This document shows, one piece after another, positions 7,892 through 16,083 of a DNA stretch of 64,000 bases. The stretch spans positions 3,472,001-3,536,000 of the forward strand of contig CP016490.1 in assembly GCA_002966495.1 (NCBI GenBank). Direction: 5' to 3'. Position numbers and translations under genes: made by a program. The notes under the pieces were generated by a model. The model was not told the origin of the DNA and did not search any database. It saw only the letters and a program-made list of their open reading frames with translations. This DNA is from Halomonas sp. GFAJ-1 (lineage in GTDB: Bacteria > Pseudomonadota > Gammaproteobacteria > Pseudomonadales > Halomonadaceae). Numbering within the stretch: the stretch's first letter is position 1; every line of letters begins with the position of its first letter.

Positions 7892-8668
7892 ATGGACGCC
7901 ATACGCCGTTCGCTACTCGGCCAATTAGCCCGCTTAAGCGCAGGCGCTGCGCTAGTACCGCTTTCAAGCCTTGCCCAAGCCGGCATTAATCAACAGCCGG
8001 CCCGCCGCGAAGGTGACCCCACTAAACGCTACGGCATGCTGATTGATCTTCGCCAGTGCATCGGCTGCCAAGCCTGCACGGTGTCGTGCCATATTGAGAA
8101 CGCCGCTCCGCTTGGCCAATTTCGCACCACGGTCTCCCAGTACGAAGTGCAACACCAGGAGAGTGGTGAACTTGCCACGTTTATGCTGCCGAGGCTGTGC
8201 AATCACTGCGAAAACCCACCCTGCGTGCCCGTTTGCCCCGTTGAAGCCACCTATCAACAGCAAGATGGCATCGTCGTGGTGGACAGTGACCGCTGCGTGG
8301 GCTGCGCTTATTGTGTTAACGCCTGCCCTTACGATGCCCGCTTTATTAACGAGCGAACCCAAACCGCCGACAAGTGCACGTTCTGTGCGCATCGTTTAGA
8401 GGCGGGACTACTGCCCGCCTGTGTCGAAAGCTGTGTTGGAGGGGCGCGGATTATTGGTGATATGCGCAATCCGGACAGCCAAATCAGCCGCATGATTCAG
8501 GAGCACCGTGATGCACTGATGGTGCTTCAGCCAGAAAAAAATACGCTTCCCCAAGTGTTTTACCTCGGTATGGATGAGCGGTTCACCACACGCCCCGTAG
8601 CGGAACCGGTGGCTCTTGAAGTGCTCGACCCCCACGGCCAGGAGATGGGCTATGAATTCCACCATTGA
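7892..8668 (+). CDS. ttrB: Tetrathionate reductase iron-sulfur subunit B
   Basis: A 258-residue electron-transfer subunit with sixteen cysteines in four ferredoxin-type clusters: CIGCQACTVSCH, CNHCENPPCVPVCP, CVGCAYCVNACPYDARF and CTFCAHRLEAGLLPACVESC. It passes electrons from the membrane subunit TtrC to the molybdenum subunit TtrA. The N-terminus has an arginine pair (IRRSLLGQLARL) before a hydrophobic stretch ending at LAQA, which looks like a Tat signal peptide. AAGGAGG lies just upstream of the ATG. Naming rests on the B-C-A gene order and the strong TtrA match; on its own it could be any DmsB/NrfC-type subunit. It overlaps ttrC by 17 bases. Confidence 0.9.
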   Translation: MDAIRRSLLGQLARLSAGAALVPLSSLAQAGINQQPARREGDPTKRYGMLIDLRQCIGCQACTVSCHIENAAPLGQFRTTVSQYEVQHQESGELATFMLPRLCNHCENPPCVPVCPVEATYQQQDGIVVVDSDRCVGCAYCVNACPYDARFINERTQTADKCTFCAHRLEAGLLPACVESCVGGARIIGDMRNPDSQISRMIQEHRDALMVLQPEKNTLPQVFYLGMDERFTTRPVAEPVALEVLDPHGQEMGYEFHH

Positions 8669-9845
8669 ACTACTCGCTCCCCGCTATGACATCGCCTGGT
8701 ACCCCTGGGCGGTACAGTACTTTTTTCTGATCGCAATCTCCTACGCAAGTGTGTGGCTAACTGCCCCGGCCTTAATATTTGGCAAACAAGCGTGGTTACC
8801 TACAGCACGTCTGGCGCTTATCGCCTGCGTTAGTACGACGCTAGTAGCACCGGTAGCCTTACTGGCAGATTTACACCAGCCGTTGCGTTTCTGGCACTTC
8901 TACGCCTACGCCAACACCCATTCGTGGATGTCGATTGGCAGCGTGGTACTGCCAGTTTACCTGATCAGTGTATTAGGCCTTGCCTGGCTGGCCTGGCGCC
9001 CTGCATTGCAGGCTCAGCGGAGTGCGTCAGGGCTTGGCGGGCTTATCGCAAAGTGGCTGAGCCTAGGCAATGGAGCCACGCCGAGAGTGCTGGTGGCCAT
9101 TGTTGGGCTAACCGCGCTACTGCTTTCTAGCGGCATTATGCTCTACACCGGGGCGGAGCTGGCCGTTGTTAAAGCGCGTCCGTTATGGAACACCCTATGG
9201 CTGCCACCCATGCTGGTCGCCACCGGATTTATCGCTGCGGCTGGACTAGTGCTGGTACTAAACCGTGCAAGCGGGCTGCGTTCAAACGACGCTACCCGGC
9301 AAATGCTCTATGTACTGTTAGCCTTCTGTGCAGTCGCTGGTTTGATAGCGCTTAGCTGGTTATTAGATGGCATGAATGCCCACGTAGGTTCTGTGGCGGC
9401 GGCGCTTGAATCTGTGCGCCACAGTCCCTCTTGGCGCAGCACTGCGCTGTGGGGCAGTGTGACCGGAGCAGCACTCTTTGCAGTTGTTGCGCTTTTACTC
9501 TTGCGCCCACCCCATCGCCAGCCCGCACTTTTTGCCTGGGCATGGCTACTAGGCCTCGTGGCGATTCATATGGGCTGGATGTTCCGCTGGGTAGTACTGA
9601 TGGATGTTCAACATGTGGCCCGTAACAGCGCAGGTTTCCACCACTACGGCATTCCCGCTGGCTCTTCCGGCATCTTAGGCATCGTGGGTACGTTTGGGCT
9701 TTGGCTCGCCGCTATCTTACTGATTGAGCTATTTATTCCATGGCGGCAAGCCCAGCAAGGTGGCGTTAAACCGCCGCCCTCTTTCGATACCAATACACCC
9801 AGTGACTCGCTTAACGCCGAACAAGGAGCGCCTAACCATGGCTAA
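8652..9845 (+). CDS. ttrC: Tetrathionate reductase membrane subunit C (NrfD family)
   Basis: A 397-residue integral membrane protein of the NrfD/PsrC type with about nine hydrophobic segments. Such subunits oxidise quinol and feed electrons to the iron-sulfur subunit. The start at 8652 is preferred over 8616 because AGGAG lies 7 bases before it and it gives the usual small overlap with ttrB. The early LLADLHQPLRFWHFYA segment is typical of the family. The C-terminal 35 residues are soluble and proline-rich. The end overlaps ttrA by 8 bases, so the three genes are translationally linked. Confidence 0.9.
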   Translation: MNSTIELLAPRYDIAWYPWAVQYFFLIAISYASVWLTAPALIFGKQAWLPTARLALIACVSTTLVAPVALLADLHQPLRFWHFYAYANTHSWMSIGSVVLPVYLISVLGLAWLAWRPALQAQRSASGLGGLIAKWLSLGNGATPRVLVAIVGLTALLLSSGIMLYTGAELAVVKARPLWNTLWLPPMLVATGFIAAAGLVLVLNRASGLRSNDATRQMLYVLLAFCAVAGLIALSWLLDGMNAHVGSVAAALESVRHSPSWRSTALWGSVTGAALFAVVALLLLRPPHRQPALFAWAWLLGLVAIHMGWMFRWVVLMDVQHVARNSAGFHHYGIPAGSSGILGIVGTFGLWLAAILLIELFIPWRQAQQGGVKPPPSFDTNTPSDSLNAEQGAPNHG

Positions 9846-12800
9846 GTCTGCTCAAGACCCCTCACGCCGCCGGTTTCTAAAAGGCGCTGCTGCCGCGGGC
9901 GGTGCCGCCACCTTTGCGGTGGGCTATGCCGACCCACTGGCCAAAATGGCCAAGGGCGTTAGCGGCAGCGCGGGTGAAAAACCTAAGCACAATATTCATG
10001 GCAACTCGCTAACACCGGAATACCGCGTTGATTTAGACACCGGCGAGCTAACCCTCACACCCGACCAACGCACCGCCTTTACCATTTGCTACGGCTGCAC
10101 CACCCAGTGCGGCGTCAGGGTGCGAGTTGATGACACCCAGGGCGAAGTGCTGCGAGTGTCTGGTAACCCTTACCACCCTCTCTCTGCCGACGATCATCTA
10201 CCTATGCGCACCCCAGTGGCCGATGCGCTTCGCAGCGTCAGCGCTTACGGCGAACAGGGCCAAGTAAATCGCTCTACCGCTTGCGCCCGTGGTAACTCAA
10301 TGATGAGCCAGATCACCAACCCTTTCAGGATCGACCACTGCCTTAAACGGGTGGGTAAGCGCGGTAATCGGGAGTGGCAAAAAATCTCGTTTGAACAGCT
10401 GATTGAAGAGATTTGTGAGGGGGGCGATCTGTTTGGTGAAGGCCATGTGGATGGGCTGCGCGCCATTCACGACCACGACACGCCTATCGACCCTGCCAAC
10501 CCAGAGTACGGCCCCAAGGCGAACCAGCTGATGGTGATGGAAGCCACCGACTACGGGCGCTCCGATTTACTCAAGCGCTTCACGCTCAACGCCTTTGCTA
10601 CCCGCAACTACGGCCACCACGGCGCTTATTGCGGCTTGGCGTTCCGCATGGGGTCGGGGGCCGTGATGAACAATATTGTCACTAATGCCCATGTAAAACC
10701 CGATATTCAGAACGCACAGTTCATCATGTATATCGGCTGCGCGCCCAGCCAAGCAGGCAACCCGTTTAAGCGTCAAGGCCGCTTGCTTGCTCAGGCACGC
10801 GCCGCAGGAACCCTTGAGTACGTGGTAGTCGACCCCGCGCTAAATGCCGCCACTTCCCACGCGGCGGATAATAACCGCTGGGTGCCCATTCGCCCCGGCA
10901 CCGACAGCGCCTTTGCCATGGCGATGATTCAGTGGCTACTGGATAACGAGGGTTACGCCAGCGACTTCCTCGCCCTGCCGGGCCAGTCCGCCGCCGATGC
11001 CGCAGGCGAGACCACACACTCCAACGCGACGCATTTGGTCATTGATACCTTCGAGCACCCACGCCGTGGCTACTTTTTGCGCGCCAGCGATTTGGGCCTT
11101 TCCGAAGCCAGTAGCGATGCGGATATACCGGTCGTGGTGGCCGACGGCGAACTCGCCCTAAGCGAAGATGTCATGGCCGCCGAGCTATTTGCCGAGCGCG
11201 CGGTAGAGCTGGCCGATGGCAGCACCGTCACCGTTAAAACCAGCCTAACGTTGCTGCGTGAATCGGCCCATGAATACGACATGGACACCTACGCGGAACA
11301 CTGTGGTATTCCCAAAGCAACGATTATCGATTTAGCCAAAAAGTACGCCAGCCACGGGCGTAAGGCAGCCGTTAATTGCCACGGCGGTATGATGTCAGGC
11401 AACGGCTTCTACGCTGCCTTTGGCGTTCAAATGCTCAACCTATTGGCTGCCAACTACAACATAAAAGGTGGCAGCGCGGTGGGGGGTGGCACCTACAGCG
11501 GTACGGGAGAAGGCCCGCGCTACGATTTAGCCAACTTCCCCGGCAAGCGTGGCCCTCAGGGCGTGTTCCTTTCACGCTCACGCTTTCCTTATGAAAAATC
11601 ATCGGAGTACCAGCGCAAGGTCGCCGCCGGGGAAAACCCATACCCTGCCAAGGCGCCCTGGCGCTCCTTAGCACCACCTACACTCACCGAGCATTTACCT
11701 TCAGCACTCGATGGCTACCCTTATCCCATTAAAGCGGTGATTGGCTGCATGGCTAACCCGGTTTATGGCCAAGCGGGCTTAAAAGGCGTGGTTGTTGATA
11801 AGTTGAAAGATCCCAAGCGCTTGGGGCTGTTTGTCGCGGTTGATGGCTTTATCAACGAGACCAACCGCTACGCCGATTACATCGTACCGGACTCAGTGAT
11901 GTACGAAGTATGGGGCTTTGCAGGCTCCTGGAAAGGCACGCTGGGCAAGCTGACTACCGCCTGCTGGCCAGTGGTGGAACCGCGCCAACAAAAGACCGCC
12001 GACGGTGAGCCGGTATCCATGGACAGCTTCTTTATTGCCGTGGCCAAACGGCTAGGGCTACCCGGCTTTGGGGACAACGCCATTCCCGATGCCGACGGCA
12101 ACCTTCACCCGCTCAACCGCGCCGAAGACTATTACTTGCGTGCGGCCGCCAATATCGCCTTTCAGGACGAGCCGCTGCCGGAAGCAAATGACGCCGATGT
12201 TGCTCATAGCGGTATTGCGCCACTGCTACCCAAGCTTGAACGCACGCTGAAAGCCGCCGAGCGCAAACGTGTAGCGTACCTTTACGCACGAGGTGGGCGC
12301 TTTGAAGATGCCAGCGAACACTTTGTTGGCGAGCATTTGAAACACCAGTGGAAACAGACCTTATGCGTTTACAACGAAGCGGTAGGCACCAGCATTGACA
12401 CCACTAACGGCCTGCCCAACATCGGCGTGCCGTGCCATAAGCTGCCCCAGCTGGCGAACAAACAGGCCATGCGTGAGGTGTTCTCAGAACAGGAATGGCC
12501 GCTGCTGGCGTTTTCGTTCAAATCTAACCTGATGAACTCCTATGCTATCGGCAACGAGCGGCTGCGGATGATCAAGCCTTATAACCCAGTACAAATGCAC
12601 CGCCAAGACGCCGAGCGCTTTGGTATTCAGCATGGCGACACCATTCGCATTGAAAGCCCTGGCGGCAGCGTGGTGGGGCTAGCCCTGGTAAGCGAAAGCG
12701 TTGTGCCCGGCGCCCTGGGCATAGAGCATGGCTACGGCCATAAAGATTTAGGCGCCACACCGCATATTATTGACGGTAAGTCCCAGCCAGATATGCCGTG

Positions 12801-12933
12801 GATGCGGGCAGGCATCAACATCAACGACTTGGGGTTTAAAGACCCTACGCGGTCGGTAGATGGCACTTGGCTGGAGCCTATTAGCGGTGCCAGCGTGCGC
12901 CAAGGGTTACCGGTTAAAGTAAGCCGCGTATAA
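9838..12933 (+). CDS. ttrA: Tetrathionate reductase molybdopterin subunit A
   Basis: A 1031-residue molybdopterin oxidoreductase that reduces tetrathionate to thiosulfate in anaerobic respiration. It has a Tat signal (SRRRFLK at residues 9-15), an N-terminal [4Fe-4S] site (Cys84, Cys87, Cys91, Cys149), and a presumed molybdenum-ligand Cys265 in HGAYCGLAF. Stretches such as GDLFGEGHVDGLRAIH and the C-terminal VRQGLPVK closely match Salmonella TtrA as I remember it, which separates it from other DMSO-reductase-family proteins. I chose the ATG at 9838 because AAGGAG lies 10 bases upstream. No ttrRS two-component genes are next to the operon. Confidence 0.94.
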   Translation: MAKSAQDPSRRRFLKGAAAAGGAATFAVGYADPLAKMAKGVSGSAGEKPKHNIHGNSLTPEYRVDLDTGELTLTPDQRTAFTICYGCTTQCGVRVRVDDTQGEVLRVSGNPYHPLSADDHLPMRTPVADALRSVSAYGEQGQVNRSTACARGNSMMSQITNPFRIDHCLKRVGKRGNREWQKISFEQLIEEICEGGDLFGEGHVDGLRAIHDHDTPIDPANPEYGPKANQLMVMEATDYGRSDLLKRFTLNAFATRNYGHHGAYCGLAFRMGSGAVMNNIVTNAHVKPDIQNAQFIMYIGCAPSQAGNPFKRQGRLLAQARAAGTLEYVVVDPALNAATSHAADNNRWVPIRPGTDSAFAMAMIQWLLDNEGYASDFLALPGQSAADAAGETTHSNATHLVIDTFEHPRRGYFLRASDLGLSEASSDADIPVVVADGELALSEDVMAAELFAERAVELADGSTVTVKTSLTLLRESAHEYDMDTYAEHCGIPKATIIDLAKKYASHGRKAAVNCHGGMMSGNGFYAAFGVQMLNLLAANYNIKGGSAVGGGTYSGTGEGPRYDLANFPGKRGPQGVFLSRSRFPYEKSSEYQRKVAAGENPYPAKAPWRSLAPPTLTEHLPSALDGYPYPIKAVIGCMANPVYGQAGLKGVVVDKLKDPKRLGLFVAVDGFINETNRYADYIVPDSVMYEVWGFAGSWKGTLGKLTTACWPVVEPRQQKTADGEPVSMDSFFIAVAKRLGLPGFGDNAIPDADGNLHPLNRAEDYYLRAAANIAFQDEPLPEANDADVAHSGIAPLLPKLERTLKAAERKRVAYLYARGGRFEDASEHFVGEHLKHQWKQTLCVYNEAVGTSIDTTNGLPNIGVPCHKLPQLANKQAMREVFSEQEWPLLAFSFKSNLMNSYAIGNERLRMIKPYNPVQMHRQDAERFGIQHGDTIRIESPGGSVVGLALVSESVVPGALGIEHGYGHKDLGATPHIIDGKSQPDMPWMRAGININDLGFKDPTRSVDGTWLEPISGASVRQGLPVKVSRV

Positions 12934-12952
12934 ACCGTTTGGGGTAGTGACG

Positions 12953-14149
12953 CTACAGAGTGATCACTACCCCACCTAAAGCAACCACAATCACCACTGC
13001 CCATGCAGGCAGTTTCCAGATGGTTAACAGTAAGAACCCAGTGAGCGCCAGCGCAAACTCGTAAGGCCCTACAATGGCGCTGGTCCACACGGGGTTGTAC
13101 AACGCTGCCCCTAAAATGCCCACTACCGCCGCATTGGCCCCGCGCATCAACGCCTGAGCGCTGCCCCACTGGCGGAAGCGGTTCCAAAACGGCAGCACGC
13201 CTACCAACAGCAAAAAGCCTGGCACGAAAATCGCCAGCAGCGCCAACAGTGTGCCGATCATGCTGGGCAACCCAGGTAGTAGTGCCCCTAGGTAGGCCGC
13301 AAAGGTGAACAGCGGCCCCGGCACGGCCTGTGCAGCCCCATAGCCAGTCAAGAACTCATCCGCCGTTATCCAGCCCGACTGCACTACTTCAGCTTCCAGC
13401 AGCGGCAACACCACATGACCACCACCAAAGACCAGCGCACCCGAACGGTAGAACGCATCCACCACGGCCAACCACATCGCCCCACCGGCCAGTAGCGGCA
13501 ATAGCACCAGCAGTGAAACAAACAGCCCCAAAGAGATCATGCCCACCTTCCGGGACACCGCAACATGCAGCGAGTCCGCCAGCTCGCCCTGAGCGCTTTC
13601 GCGGCAGAGCATTAGCCCCGCCAAACCACCCAGCACAATCGCACTCACCTGACCCAACGGCCCACTTACCATGACCACCACGGCAAACACCGCCGCAAGC
13701 GCAATACCTGCTCGGGTTTTATCCGGGCAGAGGTTACGCGCCATCCCCCACACCGCATGGGCCACAATGGCCACCGCCACAACCTTCAAGCCGTGAATAA
13801 TGCCACTGGCAATTGGCCCATCCAGCACTGCCGCACCCATGGCAAACAGCGCCAACACCGACGCCGAAGGCAGCGTGAATGCCAGCCATGCCATGGCCGC
13901 GCCCCAAGGGCCTGCCCGCATTAACCCCAACGCAAAGCCTACCTGACTGCTAGCCGGCCCCGGCAAAAACTGGCATAGCGCGACTAAATCCGCGTAGGCC
14001 TGCTCAGTAAGCCATTTGCGCCGCGCCACAAACTCCGTGCGAAAGTAGCCAAGGTGTGCGACCGGCCCACCAAACGAGGTAAGCCCCAGGGCCAGAAACG
14101 CCCAAAACACTTCACTTATCCGCCCTTTTGGCGGCGCCTGTTCTGCCAT
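12953..14149 (-). CDS. chrA: Chromate transporter, two-domain ChrA
   Basis: A polytopic protein of about 398 residues with two homologous halves, each about six helices. The first half has FLALGLTSFGGPVAHLGYFRTEFV, then LCQFLPGPASSQVGFALG; the second repeats it as FYRSGALVFGGGHVVLPLLEAEV and GYGAAQAVPGPLFTFAAYLGALL. This FGGP/FGGGHV and PGP pattern is diagnostic of the long-chain CHR family, which exports chromate. The frame starts at a GTG at 14158; I prefer the ATG at 14149. It converges on ttrA with 19 bases between stops and is separated from ilvD by a terminator. Confidence 0.93.
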   Translation of the reverse strand: MAEQAPPKGRISEVFWAFLALGLTSFGGPVAHLGYFRTEFVARRKWLTEQAYADLVALCQFLPGPASSQVGFALGLMRAGPWGAAMAWLAFTLPSASVLALFAMGAAVLDGPIASGIIHGLKVVAVAIVAHAVWGMARNLCPDKTRAGIALAAVFAVVVMVSGPLGQVSAIVLGGLAGLMLCRESAQGELADSLHVAVSRKVGMISLGLFVSLLVLLPLLAGGAMWLAVVDAFYRSGALVFGGGHVVLPLLEAEVVQSGWITADEFLTGYGAAQAVPGPLFTFAAYLGALLPGLPSMIGTLLALLAIFVPGFLLLVGVLPFWNRFRQWGSAQALMRGANAAVVGILGAALYNPVWTSAIVGPYEFALALTGFLLLTIWKLPAWAVVIVVALGGVVITL

Positions 14150-14174
14150 TGTTCCCACCGTTTAGCCAATTAAA

Positions 14175-14206
14175 AAGCGCAAGGCTCAATGTTAAGCCTT
14201 GCGCTT
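14175..14206 (-). terminator. Intrinsic terminator downstream of ilvD
   Basis: A perfect 12-bp stem (14175-14186 with 14195-14206, 8-nt loop), followed on the minus strand by TTTAATT. It stops the ilvD transcript before chrA. Confidence 0.85.
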
Positions 14207-14269
14207 GACTGCTTGATGACATTCCCTATGGTCATCTATAAGGGGCAGCATGGTGACGCCGCTTTACGC

Positions 14270-15949
14270 TTAGTCGGTGACCGCACCCGTACTCGCAGAA
14301 CTGACCAACTTGGCGTATTTCGCCAGTACACCGCGCGTATAACGAGGTGCTGGCTGCTGCCAAGCCGCGCGGCGGCGCATCATCTCCTCGTCACTGATAT
14401 GTACATCAATGGTGTCCTCTTCGGCGTCGATGGTGATGGCATCGCCATCTTCTACCAGCGCCAGCGGGCCACCGTCGAAGGCTTCCGGCGACACATGCCC
14501 CACCACAAACCCGTGGCTACCGCCAGAGAAGCGGCCGTCGGTAATCAGCGCCACATCGTTGCCCAGTCCACGGCCCATAATCGCCGAGGTAGGCGTGAGC
14601 ATTTCGCGCATGCCAGGGCCGCCTTTCGGGCCTTCGTAGCGAATCACCACCACATCGCCCGCCACCACGGTGCCGTCGTTGATGCGTGCCTGGGCTTCCT
14701 CTTCCGAGCCAAACACCCGCGCCGAGCCGCTAAAGCGCGTGCCCTCTTTGCCGGTGATTTTCGCCACCGCGCCTTCCGGCGCTAAGTTACCAAACAAAAT
14801 ACGCAGATGGCTTTCGCCTTTAAGCGGGTTACCCAGCGGCGCGATGATCTGCTGATCAATGGGATAAGGCTCCACATCGGCTAAGTTCTCTGCCAGCGTT
14901 TTACCCGTGACCGTTAGGCAGTCGCCGTTAAGTAGCCCGGCATCCAGCAGGATTTTCATCAGCGGCTGAATACCGCCAATCGCCACCAGCTCGCTCATCA
15001 TATAGTGGCCACTGGGGCGCAGGTCGGCCAGCACCGGCACGCGCTTACCAATCTCGGTAAAGTCTGACAGGGTCAGCTCAACGTCGATAGTGCGAGCCAT
15101 GCCAATCAGGTGCAGCACCGCATTGGTCGACCCCCCAAGGGCGATGACCACCGTAATCGCGTTCTCGAACGCTTCGCGGGTCATGATATCGGAGGGTTTG
15201 ATATTTTGAGCCAGCAGCGCCAGCACGGCCTCACCGGCGGCTTTACAGTCGTCGCGCTTTTCCTGAGAAATGGCGTTCTGCGCTGAACTACCCGGCAGGC
15301 TCATGCCCAATGCTTCAATGGCAGACGCCATGGTGTTGGCGGTATACATACCGCCACAGGAACCCGGGCCAGGGATGGCGGTTTCTTCGATGTTTTTAAG
15401 CTCAATTAGATCAATATCACCACGAGAATGGGCGCCCATCGCCTCAAACACCGAAACAATATCAGTGTGCCCTTTGCCGGGCATGATGGTGCCGCCATAA
15501 ACAAACACGCTGGGGCGATTCAGTCGCGCCAAGCCCATCACGCAGCCCGGCATATTTTTATCGCAACCACCTATAGCTACCAGCCCATCAAACCCTTCAC
15601 AGCCCGCCACGGTTTCAATCGAATCGGCAATCACTTCCCGCGAGACCAGCGAGTACTTCATGCCTTCGGTGCCGTTGGCAATGCCATCAGAAATAGTGAT
15701 GGTATTAAAAATCACCCCTTTGCCACCCGCCGCGTCGGCACCAGCGCAGGCGAACTCTGCCAGCTCACCAATATGGCTATTACACGGCGTCACCATGCTC
15801 CAAGTGGAAGCGATACCCACCTGAGGCTTTTGAAAATCGTCGTCGTTGAAGCCCACGGCGCGCAGCATGGCGCGGCTAGCCGCTTTACCGGGGCCATCCA
15901 CCACTTGGGCAGAGTGGCGGCGGGTATTATGGTTGGTCGGCTCGGTCAT
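14270..15949 (-). CDS. ilvD: Dihydroxy-acid dehydratase
   Basis: A 559-residue member of the IlvD/Edd family that dehydrates 2,3-dihydroxy-isovalerate and 2,3-dihydroxy-3-methylvalerate in valine and isoleucine synthesis. Iron-sulfur cysteines are visible in the TPCNSH, GGCDKNMPGC and GPGSCGGMYTANTM motifs, followed by the conserved LGMSLPGSSAQ. The length fits the 2Fe-2S subgroup. An AGAGGAG ribosome binding site precedes the ATG. No other branched-chain amino-acid gene is adjacent. The gene is divergent from recC and has its own terminator. Confidence 0.95.
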   Translation of the reverse strand: MTEPTNHNTRRHSAQVVDGPGKAASRAMLRAVGFNDDDFQKPQVGIASTWSMVTPCNSHIGELAEFACAGADAAGGKGVIFNTITISDGIANGTEGMKYSLVSREVIADSIETVAGCEGFDGLVAIGGCDKNMPGCVMGLARLNRPSVFVYGGTIMPGKGHTDIVSVFEAMGAHSRGDIDLIELKNIEETAIPGPGSCGGMYTANTMASAIEALGMSLPGSSAQNAISQEKRDDCKAAGEAVLALLAQNIKPSDIMTREAFENAITVVIALGGSTNAVLHLIGMARTIDVELTLSDFTEIGKRVPVLADLRPSGHYMMSELVAIGGIQPLMKILLDAGLLNGDCLTVTGKTLAENLADVEPYPIDQQIIAPLGNPLKGESHLRILFGNLAPEGAVAKITGKEGTRFSGSARVFGSEEEAQARINDGTVVAGDVVVIRYEGPKGGPGMREMLTPTSAIMGRGLGNDVALITDGRFSGGSHGFVVGHVSPEAFDGGPLALVEDGDAITIDAEEDTIDVHISDEEMMRRRAAWQQPAPRYTRGVLAKYAKLVSSASTGAVTD

Positions 15950-16083
15950 AACGGACTCCTCTCAATGGCATGGCAAAGGGCACAGCTTGGCGATATATCT
16001 GACATCCCGCAAGCTGCTTAACTTATGGCACCATAGCGTCACCACCACCCGTGACGCTGATTGCCGTGAAGGAACGCCGCCGT

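Noticed and set aside
14189..14785. 198-codon plus-strand frame antisense to ilvD
   Set aside because: A shadow of a high-G+C gene, with arginine- and alanine-rich product and no start signal.
15428..16021. 197-codon plus-strand frame antisense to the ilvD 5' end
   Set aside because: It overlaps the conserved IlvD coding region and reaches into the divergent promoter region without a recognisable product.
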